Assembly: GCA_027924645.1 (NCBI GenBank)
Contig: BSBN01001965.1
Location: 13,134,001-13,198,000 of the forward strand
DNA length: 64,000 nt
DNA from: Cunninghamia lanceolata
Lineage: Eukaryota; Streptophyta; Pinopsida; Cupressales; Cupressaceae
Direction: 5' to 3'
Positions 34,481 through 47,458 of this stretch are shown in pieces. The position numbers were made by a program, and so were the translations under genes. Within the stretch, counting starts at the first letter, position 1. The number at the start of each line of letters is the position of its first letter. The notes beneath the pieces are model-generated. The model made no database searches and was not told the origin of the DNA. It worked only from the letters and a program-made list of their open reading frames with translations.

Positions 34481-35388
34481 CTGGAATTCTCTCAGATTTT
34501 TGAGTGGGAGTGTTGAAAACTCATGGAAATCTGGATATGATACTTCGTAAACTATAGCCTTTAGAGTCTAAGGAAGCTGTCAGTATGGAATATTTACAAT
34601 ATTAATAATATACCATTTGATAGAAAGATATTGAAAATATTAACAATAAAGCTCTGTATAGATTTGGAAGATTTACAATATTAAGAATATGCCATTTGAT
34701 AGAAAGATATACCAATTTGATAGAAAGGTATTGAAAATATTAACAATAAAGCCAAGTGGCTGATCATATACCATTTGATAGAAAGATATTGAAAATATTA
34801 ACAATAAATCTCTATATAGATTGGCCTATCAGTCAAATAAAAATAGTGCAAATACATGTTTTTGCATGTAAATAGACTTTTAAGAATTAAAGAAGATAAA
34901 TATACTATTATATTATATGTATAAGAAAATAGTAGTCAATTGTATTTCAAAAGAGATCCATTCAAGTGCAAGTTTCATCATATTATCTTAATTATGAGTG
35001 ATTAATTCTGAACAACACATAAATTCAATGAAAATGACTCAACTAGAAAACCAACCTACAAGATAAATGGGAAACTATAAAATTAAAACATTTATAATAG
35101 AAAATTGTAATATATTTGTACTCAGCATATATGCTATAACGTCTACCTTGCATTTAAGTAAAAATAATACCAATTTTCTGGATTCCACTTTAAGAAATTT
35201 CAAAGTTTTCATATTTTTGAATGGAAGTGTTGCAAACTCATCGCAATCTGGATACGGTACTATGTAAACTATATCCTTTAGAGTCCAGGGAATCTGTTAG
35301 CATGGGAGATTTAGAGTATTAAAAATTTCAAGGCAAGTTGTCGATATTGAAAATATTAAGAATAATGTTCAATATAGATTGGTCTATC
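34481..35388. other. AT-rich flank with a repeat cluster
   Basis: At 34596-34826 a unit built on ccatttgatagaaagatatt and gaaaatattaacaataaa occurs about three times with rearranged spacers. Otherwise there is no gene; a lone frame at 35067-35267 has no motif. Confidence 0.55.
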
Positions 35389-35636
35389 TGTTGAATGTGA
35401 AACTCAACAGTCACTTGGTTTTTCCCTCCAATGACTATTGGCTCTTCACATTCTGTAGTGTTTGCTTATATAAAGCTTGTTGCTATGTATTGTAATGTAT
35501 TGAGAGATAGTGAATAATAATATTGCCCTGCTTGAGAGTGGACGTAGCCTTTATGGTGAACCACTGTAAATTTGCGTTGTGTTGTATTTTCTAAATCTCT
35601 ATTTTTATTTTGTTTACTGCCATTTACTGTTTAACA
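35389..35636 (+). repeat. 5' LTR of Copia D (248 bp)
   Basis: Starts TGTTGAATG, ends TTTAACA, and is followed by the primer site TGGTATCAGAGC (35639-35650). It contains a TATA box (TATATAAA, 35467-35474). The left end is chosen by the TG start and typical spacing; no partner LTR remains to confirm it. Confidence 0.65.
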
Positions 35637-35691
35637 ATTGGTATCAGAGCTGGTTGTGCTTGATCATTTGGCAGGAGCAATTAGAGTTTGA

Positions 35692-36840
35692 GTGGGAGTA
35701 ATGTCGATTGAAGATGGAAAGACCGAAAGGTTCAATGGCCATAACTATCCTTTGTGGAAGATGCCGATGGAGGATTATCTATACCAGAAAGATCTGTGGA
35801 GACCATTACATGATAAGACAAAGAAACCAGCTAATATGCTAGATGAGGATTGGGATATTTTGGATAGAAAAACATTGGGAGCGATTTGATTGTGCGTGTC
35901 TCCATCTGTAGCATTTAACATATCTAAAGCAACCACATCTATGGAGTTAATGAGTATTTTGGACAAGTTGTATGAGAAGCCCTCATCATCAAATAAGGTA
36001 ATTTTAATAAGGTAGTTGTTTAATATGAAAATGGCTAAAGGTAGTTCTATAGCTGAACATTTAAATAATTTTAATATAGTTACTAGTCAGTTAGCTTCGG
36101 TAAAAATAAGTATTGATGAAGAAGTTCAAGCTCTTTTACTTTTGTCCTCTATACCAGAAAGCTGGGATAGATTGGTTATGACTATTAATAATTCTGTTTC
36201 TAGTTCAAATATGTTAAAATTTGATGATGTCAATATAATTTTGAGTGAAGAAATGTGTAGGAAGAGCATGGGTGAGACCTCAACATTGGGTAGCATTTTA
36301 AATGTTGAAGACAGATGAAGATCAAAAGAAAGAGAGAAGAATCCAATAGAGCATGGAAAGTCGCAAGGAAGATCAAAATCTAAAGGTAGAGATAGTGTTT
36401 TCTAGTTTTGTGGCAAGCAAAGTCACATAAAAAGGAATTGCTGGTCTTACAAGAAATCTATAGAACAACCAAAGGAAGTTGAAGCCAATGTAGCATACCA
36501 AGAAGATGCAGGTGTTTTTATTTTAACCGAAGAAGAAATTCCAATTAATGTTGCTTGATTTAGGTTCACCCTTTCATGTCACTCCATGCAAGCTGGAGTA
36601 TTTCAAAAATTTGCAAATTGGTGACTTCAATAAGGTATTTCTTGGTAACAATGAATCTTGTGATGTTGTCAAAGGGGATATTTCATTAAAATTGAAAAAT
36701 GGATATAGTTGGTTGTTACGTGATGTTAGATATGTTCCCCAGCTCAAACAAAATGTAATTTCAACTGGATAATTGGGTTCTCAAGGTTGTGATCTATTAG
36801 TTTTTAATCAAATAGATGCAAGGTTAAAAAGGGGGCCTTG
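35692..36840 (+). pseudogene. Copia D gag to GAG-pre-integrase, truncated by Copia E
   Basis: The gag start after the primer site has FNGHNYPLWKMPMEDYLYQK, the same family as Copia B (12792). The UBN2 continuation is at 36016-36318 (LNNFNIVTSQL, LLLSSIPESWDRL). A zinc-knuckle remnant lies around 36400-36440. The protease / pre-integrase stretch 36548-36772 has LLDLGSPFHVTP (DLG in place of DSG) and LLRDVRYVPQLKQN. It stops at 36840 where the Copia E LTR starts. The rest of the element is not found beyond Copia E. Confidence 0.8.
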
Positions 36841-38316
36841 TGTTGCAAGTATGTGCCTAATCAGTGTTGTCATTGATGTCAACATATCTATGTTGCCATT
36901 GGTGTCAACTGTATTATTATCTTTTGATTGATTAAAAGCCTTATATGTTGAGGACATTGAGAAAATTAGCCCCTTCGGAAGAATTAGAAAGGAAACAGTG
37001 AATTACAGTGAAGATAGTGAGTTGCATACTGAAGAATAGTCTAGAAGATTGCTCCACATTTATTGTATATTGAAGATCTTGGTTTATGGATTGGAACTTA
37101 TTTAGAGGCATGTCTAAAGATGCTAAATCCTAAGTTTGAGACTCCGGTATGAAGAATTGAGTGAGTTACATTCACCAAAGTAAAACCTACTTTTTCTGAT
37201 TATTCAGTAGTGACAGGGAGAAAGCATTTTGCTCCGCATTCTTCCACATTGAAGTATTTTTCTCTACGGTTCAAGAGGGAAATCTAGGATGATGCTAAGT
37301 GCCTGCAACTCTAACGGTTCATAATTTGGTGGTCTGCAAGTATCTTTCTTTTATGATATTTGAAGAAAGTGAAGTTCATGTGCTCTGGTGTGAAGAATCT
37401 CATGGATAAAGTGGTTAGAATTTGTGTGGTTGCTCCTAGTGATTACAATGCGCTTGTGGAGGCCTCTTGATAATGTTCCTACCTTTGAATTGCTCCATGA
37501 GGAGTATTTCAGATTGGAATTAAAGATTGTTCCTAGTTAGCATAGTGTGTAACCAGTCTTAGCCAACTTGGTCAATTTCAGTAATTGCAGAGACTCATAG
37601 AATATTGTAGAAGCATGTAATGGTGTAGAAGATTGTATTTGGGTCCTTGTTAAAGCACGATGTGATCCACCAAAAATTTTGTGTCTTCTCCTTTGCATAA
37701 TTTGTATTAGGTCCAAACCTATTTTGATGTAATGTATGTTTGCCGACCTTGGAGTTTGCTCCAAAAGTTGATGATTGTAATGCTGACCTTGATGATTATT
37801 CCAAGGTTGATGTAGTGTATAAATATTTGTAATTAAGTTGTGAAAATGTATCCAAGTTTTGAAGATGAGAAGATAAGATGAAGTAAAGTAAAGAGTAGAG
37901 AAGAGGTGTTTGTGCTTCAATGGAACTGAACCTTGGCATGGAGTAGATGTTGTTATCTCAGTTCAATCTCTTGGTAGTGAGCCTTTTCCTTGTAGTGAGC
38001 ATTCTAGATAGTGAGCCCTGTAGGCAGTGAGCCTCCTTTTGTAGTGAGCAATTTGGACAGTGAGCCTCTGAATTTTTGTATTGATATAACATATATATTT
38101 TTGTGGGCTAACACCCACTGTGGTTTTTCCCTTTTAGGGTTTTCCACATGAAAATATGGTGTCTTATGTGTTGTTTGTGCTTTTCTGTTATGCTTCTCAT
38201 TCTATGCTTTCATGGTTATATCTGAACATAAGTGATTGATAAGTTAAGGATTGAAATTCTTAAAAATTTAGGACAATTGATTCACCCCCCCTCTCAATTG
38301 TCCAGTGCAGTGCAAC
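36841..38316 (+). repeat. 5' LTR of Copia E (1476 bp)
   Basis: Starts TGTTGCAAGTATG and ends GTGCAACA, then the primer site TGGTATCAGAG at 38319. The TATA box is at 37818-37825. The leader (37923-38067) has the outer stem GAACTGA/TCAGTTC and six copies of an AGTGAGC core, several with pairing flanks. It is the same family as the Copia C and F LTRs but longer and more diverged. Confidence 0.85.
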
Positions 38317-38375
38317 AATTGGTATCAGAGCCAAGTTCCTCTAAAGAGAGCCTAACAGCTTGAGGAAGATCCAGG

Positions 38376-41264
38376 ATGTCTTATAAGAAGGAAGCTCCAC
38401 ATTTTGATGGGACAAATTATGCCCTCTGGAAGGTATGAATGAAAATCCATCTTCTTTGTCTTGGTTATAAAGTATGGGCAGTTATAGAAATCAAATATAC
38501 CATGCCTCGAAATGGTTTGACAATTGAAGATGAAATCAAATAATATGAGGTAGATGTCAAAGAAAAGGATGATTTGTTAAGTTCCTTAAATGACTTAGTG
38601 TTGACAAAAGTTGTGGACCTTGAATTTGCAAATGAAGTATGGGAGAAGCTGAAAAATCTATATGAAGGAGATGATTCTATAAAAGAAGCCAAGCTACAAA
38701 GCTTGAAAGTGAAATATGAGAGTTTGAAGATGAATGAAGATGAATGCATAACAACATTTATGCAAAGAGTTGATGAACTTGTCACTGGGATAAGGGATAT
38801 GGGAGGAACTCTTGGTGATAAGGAAGTAGTGATGAAAATTCTCAGGTCATTACCAATGTCATTTAGTCACAAGGTAGCTGCAATTGAAGAATTCATGATT
38901 GTAAAAACTATTGACAAAGATCAGTTACTTGGAAAGATTATAGCCTTTGAGATGAGAAATTTTAGTGATGCCTTGCCCAAAGTTGAACCATCCTTTAAAG
39001 CTAGTACTTCAACAAAGATCTCCAGAGCTGGGAAATATAAAGTGGATGATGACTTTGATGAAATTGAAGCTAACTTTATTGACAGAATGCAAAGAGGTTT
39101 CGGTAAGTTCAAAGGTAAATTACCCTTCAAATGTTTAGAACCCTTGTGGTAAAGTAGGTCATTATGCTTCCAGATGTCCTGAAAGAATTCAAAGAAATAG
39201 AAAGAAATATGAAAGCAAACCTAGACTTCCAAAGATATGCTACTATGTCAAAGATTTTGATGATGAAGGGGTGACTGATGATGAATATGATGATGCCAAT
39301 ACCAGTGCAAATGAATGCTTGTTTATTGCTATGAAAGAAGATCTTATGTCTACTAATTCTACTAATTGTGTGAAGGATGAAAAACCAATGGAAGAAAGTG
39401 CTTTGGCTATTCAGGTTGTGAAAAATAAGGATGAATGGATTATTGATAGTGGGTGCTCACATCACATGACTGGTGACAAAAGTAAGTTTGTAAGTTTGGA
39501 AAAGTATGATGGAGGACTGGTTAGGTTTGGAGATAATGCAGCTAGTAAGATTTGTGGAAAAGGATCTATTTCATTCGATGGAAAGCATAATACTGACAAT
39601 GTTCTGTATTTGAAAGGGTTGAAGCATAATATTTTAAGTGTTGGTCAGATGTGTGACAAAGGATATGATCTAAGATTCAAAGACAATGGGTGCAAGATCA
39701 TGGAAAGCTCTAGAACTGTGATAGATACCGGTAAGAAGACAAATAGTAACATCTATCAATTGAAAGGAACTAATGATTATTGTTTATTATCTCAGGCATA
39801 TGAAAGTTGGTTGTGGAATAGAAGGATGTGTCATATGAACTTTGATAATTTGGTAAAGATAAGTTCAAGTCAGATTGTGAGAGATTTACCAAATTTTGTG
39901 AAACCCTCAAACATAATTTGTAAGGAATGTAAGATGGGAAAGAAGACAAGAACAAGTTTCAAAAGCAAAGAACAATTTTCTACCAGATTGTTGGATCTAG
40001 TGCATATAGATCTCTGTGGTCCTACAAGAGTGAGAAGTCTATAAGGTGACAGGTACTTCATGTTACTTATTGATGATTATTCTAGAATGACGTGGGTTAC
40101 TTTTCTAAGAGACAAATCAAAAGTCCTAGAGAAGTTCAAATCTTTCAAGGCAATGGTTGAAAATGAAATAGACTTGAAGATCAAATGCTTGAGGTCTGAT
40201 AGAGGAGGTGAATTCACATCAAATGAATTTGACATGTTTTGTGATGAGCATGGGATAAAGAGACAACTGTCTGCACCTAGGACTCCTTAGCAGAATGGAG
40301 TTGTGGAAAGGAAGAATAGGACAGTTCAGGAGGCTACTAGGACAATGATAAATGAAGAAGGTTTGCCAGAAGACTTTTGGAAAGAAGCTATTCACACTGC
40401 TATCTACTTCCAAAATAGAGTTCACGTGAAAGGTAATAGTACTAAAACTCCCTATGAATTGTGGTATGGAAGAATTCCCATAGTAAAGTATTTCAAATTT
40501 TTTGGAAGAAAATGTTATATCAGGAGAGATGAAGATCTAGGAAAGTTTGATGCAAGATGTGATGAAGGAATCTTTCTTGGATACTCTACCAAGAGTAAGG
40601 CTTACTGGTGCTACAACAAGAGGCTTAGAAAGATTGTTGAGAGTGCAAATTGAAGGTAGATGAAGGCAAAGAAAGAATATCAGACCTGAGTTGTTATGAA
40701 CCAGATGAACCTATGACTATATAAATTGAATAAAAAGATTAGCAAGTAGACAGTTGAGATGAAGAAGAAGCTCCAGAAAGTGTTGTCAAGACTCCCAGGT
40801 ATGTAAGGATCAATCATTCTAAAGATCAGATTATAGGTGACAAGAACAAAGGTGTGCTAACAAGAAGAAGAGTTGTAGAAGAACAAGTTAATTACTATTT
40901 TCTTTCAAATATTGAACCAAAAAATGTGAATGAATCTTGCAATGATGAAAATTGGGTGAAGGCAATGGAGGAAGAACTACTGCAGATTGAGAAAAATGAA
41001 ACTTGGGAACTAGTTCCTAGACTTGTTGACAAAAATGTTATTGGAACTAAACGGGTCTTCAGGAACAAGTTGAATGAGAATGGAGAAGTTGTAAGGAATA
41101 AAGAAAAACTTGTATGCAAAGGATATTATTAGATTGAAGGAATAGATTTCGAAGAAACTTTTGCTCCTATAGCCCAGATTGAAGCAATCAGAATGTTCTT
41201 GGCATTTGCAGGCTAGTGTATCAAATGGATGTAAAATCTGCATTCCTGAATGATGAGTTGGAAG
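38376..41264 (+). pseudogene. Copia E gag, protease, integrase and RT start, decayed
   Basis: The start ATG at 38376 (ATGTCTTATAAG) matches the sister copies. gag 38376-39150 has a stop TAA near 38541. The zinc knuckle (39131-39180) is broken by a shift. Protease DSGCSHHM is near 39440. Integrase spans 39790-40653 with LVHIDLCGP, LRSDRGGEF and VVERKN, and stops TAA at about 40042 and TAG at about 40288. A one-base loss lies near 40650. The RT start at 40900-41264 ([12 protein letters not shown]) ends where Copia F inserted, with duplication GGAAG at 41260-41264. It resumes at 48711. Confidence 0.9.
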
Positions 41265-42515
41265 TGTTGCAAGTATGGGCCTAATCGGTGTTGTCATTGA
41301 TGTCAACATACTCCTGTTGCATTAATGACAAGGATTGGATGAGTTATGTGCTAAGGATATTGAGAAAATTAGTCTCAATCAGGAACAGTGAAGAACAGTG
41401 ATATCATAAGGTAAAAAGTCCAAGACATGTTGACGATCAGAGGATGCGGATTAAAGGGTTCAAAGATGTGAATCTTAAGATGTTGCAGTAGAGATTTTAG
41501 AGGTCTGCATGAAGATATGAAGAAGTTGTGAATCGCTCAAGTAGAACCGGTTCCGGTAGATGTTCAGAGGTGATAGAGTGTTACAGAAAAGTCCGGTGGG
41601 ATCCAGAAATGCATTGTCCTATATTGCGGATTTGAACGAGTGTTTGGGAAGTCCTTATGATGTGTCAACTCAATTGGTTCATGGTTTAAAGGTCTGCAAG
41701 CATCTATTCCTTTGTGACAGTAATGGCAGACTATGTTCTTGAGGTTCTAGATGAAGGAGAGAAGAATTTCAATAAGTAGAGGAAGTGCAAATGTTCTTGG
41801 TGATTTAGGCAAGCTTGTGGAGATCCTTGGATCATGTTCAGTTCGTGTTGACGATCCGCATTAGAGTTGGAGCCCAGAATTGAAGAAATACTTCTGGATG
41901 AAGGTGTTCTTCCTTAGGCTAGCCGACTGGATGAGTTACTCAACTTGCGGATGTTCTTGTGGATGATTGCCGACTTAGATGTTTGTTCCTAAGTTGATGT
42001 CGTGTATAAATAAGGGATTGCGAAGTCATTTCAGGGGGTGACTAGCGGTTATAAGGATGTGGTAGTAAGGAAGAGAGTGAAAAGAAGAGCAAAAGGTTTG
42101 GGCTTAAATGGAACTGACTCAAGCATGGTGAAGATGCTATTTACCAGTTCAAGTATGTGATACTTATTCCTTTGTAGATAGTGTGTCTCTTGTAGGCAGT
42201 GAGCCTCTTGTGAGCAGTGTGCTCGGGCAGTGAGCCCTAATTGGCATGTGCCATTTTGTTCTTTCTATTCTTCTAATAGAGAATACATTCTTGGGTTAAT
42301 CACCCTGTGGTTTTTCCCTTAACTAGGTTTTCCACGTCAAAAATCTTGGTGTCTCATGTGTTAATGTGTTTATGCTCTTGATTTGTTGCATTGTGCTTTC
42401 ATGGTTGATCTTCTATTATGCTACTAATTAACAATATGGAGTTAAGTGTTTAAAGTAGGATAAATTTTTGTACAACTAATTCACCCCCCCTCAGTTGTGT
42501 GCCCTAAATCTAGCA
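41265..42515 (+). repeat. 5' LTR of Copia F (1251 bp)
   Basis: TATA box 42005-42012. Hairpin array 42112-42253: outer GAACTG/CAGTTC, inner AGCAT-GGTGAAG-ATGCT, then AGAT/GTCT, AGGC/GCCT, GAGC/GCTC, GGGC/GCCC around AGTGN loops, and TGGC/GCCA around ATGT. Confidence 0.93.
42112..42253 (+). promoter_or_regulatory. Hairpin array in the Copia F leader
   Basis: Same plan as at 16561-16705 but with paired differences. The inner stem is AGCAT/ATGCT where Copia C has GACAT/ATGTC. The stem AAGTAT/ATACTT around GTG replaces AAGA/TCTT. Hairpin 1 is AGAT/GTCT (G-T wobble) versus AGAC/GTCT. Hairpins sit at 42176-42188, 42194-42206, 42212-42224, 42225-42237 and 42242-42253. Confidence 0.65.
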
Positions 42516-42572
42516 ATTGGTATCAGAGCCAAGTTCCTCTAAAAGGAGCTTAACCACTTGAGGAGATCCAGG

Positions 42573-45500
42573 ATGTCATCTTACAAGAAGGATAGTCTAA
42601 ATTTTGATGGAACCAAATTTGCTCTTTGGAAAGGTCGCATGAAATGTCACTTACAGTGTATGGGAATAGCGTACTGGTCCATGGTTACAAAACTATATGT
42701 ACCTCCACAGGGTGGACCGACAACCCTAAATGAAATCACAGATGCTGAAAACAATCTGCGAACCATAGAGGCTCTTCTAAGTGCATTATGTGACTCAGAG
42801 CTCTCAAATGTTATTGAACTTCCAACTGCTTTTGAAATTTGGAAAAAACTGGAACTTTTGCATGAAGGAGACCAGTATGTTAAATGTGCAAGGTTACAGA
42901 GTCTAAAAGGTAAATTTGAAAAACTGAAGATGAGAGATGATGAAAATATTACCACTTTTACGCCAAGAGTGAATGAGTTGGTTTGTGGAATTAGAAATGC
43001 AGGTGGAATCTTGAGTGAAGATGAGATTGTTGGCAAAGTTCTCAGATCCCTTCTTGCTTCCTATAAAAACAAGGCTACTGCAATTGAAGAATTTAGAGCT
43101 CACACAACTGTCACAAGAGATCAATTGGTTGGTAAATTGGCTGCTTTTGAGATGGCTGAGTTTGGAGATGATCGCCCAAAGACTAAATCTGCATTCAAAA
43201 CCAGTGCCTCTGTAAAAAGGAAAACAAAGGCTTGATCCGGGAGAAAACTCTTCAAGGAAATCATCATGGTATCAAAATGCAAGAAAAGACTTGGAAGAAG
43301 AAGAAGCTAAAACTGCTCATCTTGAAGCTCTTATTGCAAAAAGATTGCCAAGAGGATCTGGTAAGTATGAGGGGAAATTGCCTTTTAAGTGTTTTAACTG
43401 CAATAAGATTGGTCATTTTGCATCAAGGTGTTCGAAAGAAGATTCAATGCCCTCTGAATCTGTCAATTCTAAAGTTGAAGAAAAAGCCCTGGCTACCCAA
43501 GTTGAAGAGAAGGATGATTGGGTCATTGACAGTGGTTGCTCTCACCATATGACAGGTGACAAAAACAAGTTCATAGATTTGGAAAGATATGAAGGAGGAG
43601 TGGTAAAGTTTGGTGATAACTCTGCTGGTAGAATCAAAGGTAGAGGAACTATTTCTTTTGATGGAAAGAACAAAACTGGTAATGTATTATATGTTGAAGG
43701 ATTGAAGCACAATCTTATCAGTGTTGGACAGTTGGTGGACAAAGGCTATGATCTTAGATTCAAGAATGGAAAGTGCAAATTTTTTGAAAGTTCCAGAATA
43801 GAGATTGCATCTGGTACCCAAACAAAAGGTAACATCTTTCACTTGGCTGGTACTAGTAAAAGTTGATTATTTGTTCAAGTTGATTAGAGTTGGTTATGGC
43901 ATAGAAGAATGTGTCATGTGAATTTTGATAATATCATCAAGATAAGCAATACTCAGGCTGTAAGAGATCTTCCAAAATTGGTAAAAACCTACAAATAGCT
44001 TGTACAAAGAATGTTAGTTGGGAAAACAAAGCAGAATCTCAAAAGCAAGGAGCAATCTTCTACTAGATTATTAGACTTGGTTCATCCTGACTTATGTGGT
44101 CTGGCAAGAATCAGAAGTGTGCAAAGTGATAGATACTTCATGTTGCTAATTGATGACTATTCTCAGATGATGTGGGTAACCTTTCTGAAAGAGAAATCAG
44201 AAGCTCTTGAGAAATTCAAAATATTCAAGGCTATGGTGGAAAATGAGACCGGATTGAAATTGAAATGTCTAAGGTCTGATAAAGGTGGAGAATTCACATC
44301 CAATGAGTTAATAGATTTTTATGAGAAACATGGAATAAAGAGACAGTTGTCTGCTCCTAGGACTCCACAGCAGAATGGAGTAGTTGAGAGAAAGAACTAG
44401 AACATCTAGGAAGCATCAAGGACCATGATGATGGAAGCAAATGTTCCCCAGATCTATTGGAGGGAAGCTGTCAGCACTACAGTCTATACTCTCAATTGAG
44501 TTCAAATCAGAAGCAATACCGGTAAGATTCCTTATGAACTTTGGTTTGGTATTACACATACTATAAGGTATTTTAGAGTGTTTGGTAGCAAATGTTACAT
44601 TAAGAGAGATGAAGATCTAGGCAAGTTTGATGCTAGAAGTGATGAAGGAATATTTTTGGGTTACTCTACTCAAAGCAAAGCATACCGGTGTTATAACAAG
44701 AGATTGAGAAAGATTATAGAAAGTACAATTGTGAAGGTTGATGAAGGAATTGAAAAACCCTCAAGGTTTTATGGGTATGATGAAGATGATCAGAATAATG
44801 CTCTGGTTCAAGGTGCCCAAATCCCTCCTAAAAAACATATTCAAGGTGATCCGGTAAGTCAGGAAGAAGAGACAAGTTTCAATGAGCTTGATCAAGAATT
44901 AGAAATACAAGAAACCCCCAAAGTTCCAAGGTATGTGAGACTGAATCATTCTGAAGATCAGATCATAGGTGACAAAAGCAAAGGTGTACAAACAAGGAGA
45001 AGAACTGCTCAAGATTCAGATGAGTATTGTCTGATTTCAAAGACTGAACCTAAGACAATAAATGAAGCATGTAATGATGAAAACTGGACTAAGGCAATGA
45101 AGGAAGAACTGATGCAAATTGAGAAGAATCACACTTGGGATCTTGTTCCCAGACCTAGAAAAAAGAATGTGATTGGAACCAAATGGGTCTTCTGGAACAA
45201 ATTGAATGAAGTTGGTGAAGTAATCAGAAATAAGGCCAGATTAGTTTGTAAAGGTTACTCTCAAATAGAAGGAGTTGATTTTGAAGAAACTTTTACTCCG
45301 GTGGAAAGAATTGAAGCAGTCAGATTATTTCTTGCATATGCTGCCTTCAAAGATTTCAAGGTCTATCAGATGGATGTCAAGTCTGCCTTCTTGAATGGTG
45401 ACTTGGAAGAAGAAGTGTACATTGAGCAACCGGATGGATTTCAACTATCTGAAAATAGTGATATGGTCTGCAAGTTGAAAAAGGCACTATATGGACTAAA

Positions 45501-46581
45501 GTAAGCCCCAAGAACCTGGTATGAAAGACTCAATAAACATCTCTTGAAGATTGGTTTCAACAAAGGTACTGCTGACAGTAATTTATATTTCAAAATTGAT
45601 CATGAAAACATCTTAGGTGTTGAAGTGTTTGTTGATGATATCATTTTTGGAGGAAGAGATAATATGTGTAAAACTTTTGCAAATCAAATGAAAAGTGAGT
45701 TTGAGATGTCCATGCTTGGTGAAATGAGTTTCTTCTTGGGTCTGCAAATAACTCAAATGAAGAAAGGTATCTTTATTTCTCAGACCAAATATGCAAGATA
45801 ATTATTGACGAAATTTGGGATGGAAGATTCAAAGCCAATGAACACTCCCATGGCAACCGGATGTAGGTTGAGCAAAGATGATGACTCTCCTAGGACAGAT
45901 CAAACAAAATACAGATCAATGATTGGAGGATTGTTGTACCTCACTCAAACTAGACCAGACATTATGCAAGTTGTTGGTCTTGTTGCTAGATTCCAAGCTA
46001 ATCCTAGAGAAGCTCATGTCATGGCAATCAAGAGGAATTTCAGGTATCTAAAAGGGACAGTTGAGTATGGTCTATGGTATCCTAGAGATCATGATTTCTC
46101 TCTTCATGCATATACAGATGCAGATTGGGTAGGAGATGTGGATGACCGAAAGAGTACCAGTGGTGGAGCATTCTTTCTGGGAAAGAGATTGGTTTCTTGG
46201 CTTAGCAAAAAACAAGAGGCAATATCTATGTCTACAACTGAAGCAGAATATATAGCAGCAATAGGTAGTTGCACTCAAGTGTTGTGGATGAAGCAAATGT
46301 TAAGAGATATCAAAGTGGAGTATGAGGAGCCTATCACAATCTTCTGTGATAATTCAAGTGCAATAAACATATCCAAGAATCCAGTGTTACACTCAAAGAC
46401 CAAACACATATCCATCAAGTTTCATTTTTTGAGAGAGCAAGCAAACAAGAAAGAAGTCAGATTGGAGTTTGTGCCTTCCAAGGATCAGATTTTAGACATC
46501 TTTACTAAACCTCTGCCTAAGGACTCTTTTGAGTATCTAAGGGAGAAATTAGGGGTTATTGCCCCTCCGGTGATGAACTAA
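42573..46581 (+). pseudogene. Copia F gag-pol polyprotein, heavily broken
   Basis: The ATG at 42573 opens gag. A one-base insertion in an A-run near 43210 shifts the frame. The zinc knuckle (CFNCNKIGHFASRC, ending 43431) and protease DSGCSHHM (Asp codon 43528) are intact but lie about 50 codons closer together than in Copia C, an internal deletion. Stops: TGA about 43864, TAG about 43885, a shift near 43983, TAG 44398, TAG 44407, TGA 44497, TAA about 45502, TAA about 45799. Integrase (LVHPDLCGL, LRSDKGGEF, GVVERKN), reverse transcriptase ([19 protein letters not shown]) and RNase H (YTDADWVGD, STTEAEYIAA) remain readable. Confidence 0.93.
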
Positions 46582-46731
46582 GGTGCACTGAGGTGCATCA
46601 GTCCAGTGCATATCACAGTCACATCTTGTGGTCCGGATTGATGATGGGGAGCTACTACTCAGGGGGAGCAGTTGATATGATTATGAAGTGATAGAATTGC
46701 AAGTATGTGCCCTTTGCCATTGATGTCAAAG

Positions 46732-47271
46732 TGATGCAGGGACTTCCGGAGGTCATAACTTTTGACTCAGATGTGGGTTTTCTATGAAATTTTATAGGTG
46801 GATGCGTTATGAGGTTGCCAGTGGTTTCCCAACCCACCCTAGTTGGTTGGACCTCGTCTTGGCACTTTTTTGGGGCTTCAAACTTTCATCTTGGCCCTCA
46901 AAATGGCAAATTAGTGTTTTTTTCTAGTTTTTAAAAAGTTGCTTTTTTTAATAACTTGAAACTCATGTTTTGAATTTAGGATGTTAGTTGTTTTTTCATC
47001 CTACCTTAGCTTTATGATTTTTTTGGGAAAAAACTAGATTCTCAAGATATGATTGTAAAATTACCTAAAATGGCAAAAATCTGACAATTGTCGAAATATG
47101 CCAAAAAAGTATTTTTTTTGTTTTTTTGTTTTCTTGGATATAAGAGAGTTTTCTCTCATTGTAGCAGCAGAGTTGATGAATAGAAGTTATTTTATGTTCC
47201 ATTTTCCAAATCTTTTCTTCTCATATGTTTAATGACACAATTCTACTAAGTGTATATTGTGTGCTACATCA
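46732..47271. mobile_element. Solo LTR (540 bp) in the Copia F 3' region
   Basis: Starts TGATGCAGGG and ends GTGCTACATCA, with the 5-bp duplication CAAAG at 46727-46731 and 47272-47276. Without it the flanks join into the same sequence as Copia C 21320-21345. It has no internal coding and no primer site, and is unrelated to the other LTRs here. A solo LTR forms when the two LTRs of an element recombine. Confidence 0.88.
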
Positions 47272-47458
47272 CAAAGGGGGAGAGAAGACATGTGAAAAAC
47301 AAGTAGTTGCTAATCAAAGGGGGAGCAGTAAAAGGAAAGAAGAAATGTGAATGGTGGTTACTAATAGGGGGAGTTGTGACAACAAGGAGAAGTTCTTGTC
47401 TTAATGGTCAAATCAGTTTTTCACATCATATGTTGCCATCAATGACAAAGGGGGAGAT

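Noticed and set aside
36836..36840. CCTTG as the target duplication of Copia E
   Set aside because: The 3' LTR of Copia E is missing, so there is no second copy to compare.
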